Assembly: GCA_015056925.1 (NCBI GenBank)
Contig: SVFJ01000026.1
Span: forward strand, 1 to 34,491
Length of the DNA stretch: 34,491 bases
Source: Lachnospiraceae bacterium
GTDB lineage: Bacteria > Bacillota > Clostridia > Lachnospirales > Lachnospiraceae
Direction: 5' to 3'
The translations under genes and the position numbers were made by a program. Shown here piece by piece: positions 32,770 through 34,491 of the stretch (its first letter is position 1; each line of letters opens with the position of its first letter). The notes under the pieces were generated by a model, which was given only the letters and a program-made list of their open reading frames with translations, ran no database searches and was not told where the DNA came from.

Positions 32770-34491
32770 ATGAAAAGAAATATAAGAAAAAGAGTAATAG
32801 AATTAATAATGACAGGTATCGTGCTGGGGGCAGTGGGATGTGCCCAGAGTGTAGAAACTGTCAAAACAGATGATTATGTGGAGTTTACTCAGGATGTTAA
32901 AACAGAGGAGACTTTGGCAGAGAGTGCGAAAGTAGAGAAGGAAAGTGAAACCGAGCAGGTACAGCAGCAGATACAAGGAAACAAAGCTCTTGCAGAAGGA
33001 AATATTATGAGAGCTTCGGTACATGACCCATCAATCTTTCGAGAAGTAGATGAGAATGGTAACGTAATGTATTATGTATTTGGAACACATATTACTACGG
33101 CAAAGTCAGAAAATCTGGTAGACTGGACTGTATTTACGAATGGCTATCAGAGACAGAATAATACGCATTATGGAGATTTGTCTGCAAATTTAAGCGAGTC
33201 ATTTGAGTGGGCCGGCGAGGATGATGCAGATTGTAAGGGTGGCTATGCAGTATGGGCACCGGATGTAGTGTACAATGAGAACTATGTGAATGAAGATGGA
33301 AGTACAGGAGCATATATGATATATTACTCTGCTTCTTCTACATATTGCCGTTCTGCTATCGGATATGCTGTAGCGCAGGAGGTAGAGGGTCCTTATACTT
33401 ATAAGGGAACATTGGTTTATTCCGGATTTACGCAGGTAAGTGCAAAGGATAATCGAAGTGATGTTGATAAGATTTGGACGAATACCAATATTGATGAGCT
33501 GATGGCAGAAGGACGAATAGAGGGCGATTACAATACTGTCTGGGGTACGGACAGATATAACACGGATTATGCGCCAAATGCAATTGACCCTACGATTTTT
33601 ACCGATACAGAAGGTAAAATGTGGATGTGTTATGGTTCGTGGTCTGGTGGTATTTATTTATTGGAAATAGACCCTAAGACAGGAGATGCAATTTATCCAG
33701 GCAAGGATGGGATGACTGAGGATGGAAGAGTTATAGACAAATATTTTGGTACCAGAATCGCAGGTGGTCATACGATTTCCGGCGAAGGTCCATATATTTT
33801 ATATGATGAAGAAACAGGGTATTATTATTTATATACTACCTACAATTACTTAGATTCAGTAAGTGGATATAATATGCGTTTGTTCCGTTCTAAAGTTCCG
33901 CAGGGACCATATTTGGATGCAGTAGGAAATAATGCAGTATTTGAATCAGCGGCTACAAATCAGTATCAGATAGGTATTAAGGTAATGGGAAATTATTCTT
34001 TGTCAAATGTAAATAAAGGATATCGTTCACCAGGACATTGTTCAGCTTTTGTTGATGCGGATGGCCAAAGATATTTGATTTATCATACAAGATTTGAAAG
34101 TGGCGGCGAGGCATTTGAGGTTCGTGTGCATCAGCAGTTTATGAATGAAGAAGGCTGGCCTGTAACTGCAGTATTCGAGAATAGAAATGATACTATTGCA
34201 GAGAATGGTTATGCTCAAGATGAGATAGTTGGAGTATATGAATTTTTAAATCACGGAACAGGTTCTGATGGGGCAGGCGTAAGAACTCCGGATATCGTGA
34301 TTCTTTTAGAAGACGGAACGATTAGCGGTGATTATACGGGTACATGGATGCAGAAGGATAACAGTTATCTTGCAACATTTGAGATAGATGGAATTGTTTA
34401 TAAGGGTATATTCTTTAAGCAGCATGACGAATTAACTCCAAGTCAGCCGGTTATGACATTTTCAGCAATCGGTTCCAATAATGAGACAATC
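32770..34491 (+). CDS. GH43 endo-arabinanase-like lipoprotein (3' end outside window)
   Basis: An open frame of at least 574 codons that runs off the window. It starts with a basic, hydrophobic signal and lipobox (GAVGC, lipid Cys about 24), then a Glu/Gln-rich linker (about 30-75). The five-bladed GH43 domain follows. The three catalytic acids are visible: D86 in HDPSIF (base), D273 in AIDPTIF and E339 in GEGPYI (acid). A histidine in SPGHCSAF (H423) matches the metal-site His of arabinanases. A further beta-rich module (from about 480; GTISGDYTGTWMQ) resembles the C-terminal domain of large endo-1,5-arabinanases. GAGGAG precedes the ATG. It would cut arabinan at the cell surface and feed the ABC importer encoded upstream. 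Confidence 0.88.
   Translation, partial: MKRNIRKRVIELIMTGIVLGAVGCAQSVETVKTDDYVEFTQDVKTEETLAESAKVEKESETEQVQQQIQGNKALAEGNIMRASVHDPSIFREVDENGNVMYYVFGTHITTAKSENLVDWTVFTNGYQRQNNTHYGDLSANLSESFEWAGEDDADCKGGYAVWAPDVVYNENYVNEDGSTGAYMIYYSASSTYCRSAIGYAVAQEVEGPYTYKGTLVYSGFTQVSAKDNRSDVDKIWTNTNIDELMAEGRIEGDYNTVWGTDRYNTDYAPNAIDPTIFTDTEGKMWMCYGSWSGGIYLLEIDPKTGDAIYPGKDGMTEDGRVIDKYFGTRIAGGHTISGEGPYILYDEETGYYYLYTTYNYLDSVSGYNMRLFRSKVPQGPYLDAVGNNAVFESAATNQYQIGIKVMGNYSLSNVNKGYRSPGHCSAFVDADGQRYLIYHTRFESGGEAFEVRVHQQFMNEEGWPVTAVFENRNDTIAENGYAQDEIVGVYEFLNHGTGSDGAGVRTPDIVILLEDGTISGDYTGTWMQKDNSYLATFEIDGIVYKGIFFKQHDELTPSQPVMTFSAIGSNNETI

Overview
The window looks like chromosome from a low-GC, Gram-positive gut or rumen Firmicute, most likely a Lachnospiraceae member (Roseburia / Agathobacter / Butyrivibrio type). 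This is inferred from the dgt-dnaG-rpoD-trmK-nif3 order, the domain-swapped GH3 enzyme, the CspB-type subtilase propeptide, strong AGGAGG ribosome sites, lipobox lipoproteins and a bacterial type A RNase P RNA. Genus is not proven.

Layout. 1-660: gene-free, repeat-rich DNA (six 63-bp hairpin units, then a 107-bp element present twice). 759-2628: araA facing a stand-alone subtilase propeptide gene. 2855-9396: a glycoside operon of GH2, a membrane-anchored GH3 and a GPH-family sugar symporter. 9397-9880: a 480-bp AT-rich region with repeated TTGTATATA dyads, ending in a consensus promoter that carries a LexA-like palindrome. 9881-11856: Y-family DNA polymerase and YolD-like protein. 11946-13563: a MotA/ZorA-like and MotB/ZorB-like proton-channel pair. 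13564-13905: a cluster of strong hairpins. 13906-16701: a chemoreceptor and a lipoprotein metallopeptidase. 16827-22531: the macromolecular-synthesis cluster dgt, dnaG, rpoD, trmK and nif3, with a cloverleaf-like structured element between dgt and dnaG. 22548-26043: a TGS-uridine-kinase-like protein and a CotH-like lipoprotein. 26104-26464: rnpB. 26559-34491: a divergent ArsR-type regulator and an ABC sugar importer, two esterases and a GH43 endo-arabinanase-like lipoprotein that runs off the window.

How it fits together. The right-hand locus reads as a feruloylated arabinan / arabino-oligosaccharide system: the surface GH43 would cut arabinan, the ABC importer would take up oligosaccharides, and two serine esterases (one the same length as Butyrivibrio Est1E as I recall it) would remove acyl groups. 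araA, at the far left, would isomerise the released L-arabinose, although nothing seen here shows that the two loci are co-regulated. The GH2/GH3/GPH operon handles another plant glycoside.

The most interesting non-textbook signals are the intergenic structures: the 63-bp array, the duplicated 107-bp element, the TTGTATATA dyads, the hairpin cluster at 13574-13777 and the four-stem element at 17828-17972. Among the proteins they are the Zorya-like pair without its partners and the lone propeptide. All functional calls come from reading motifs by eye; no database search was run.
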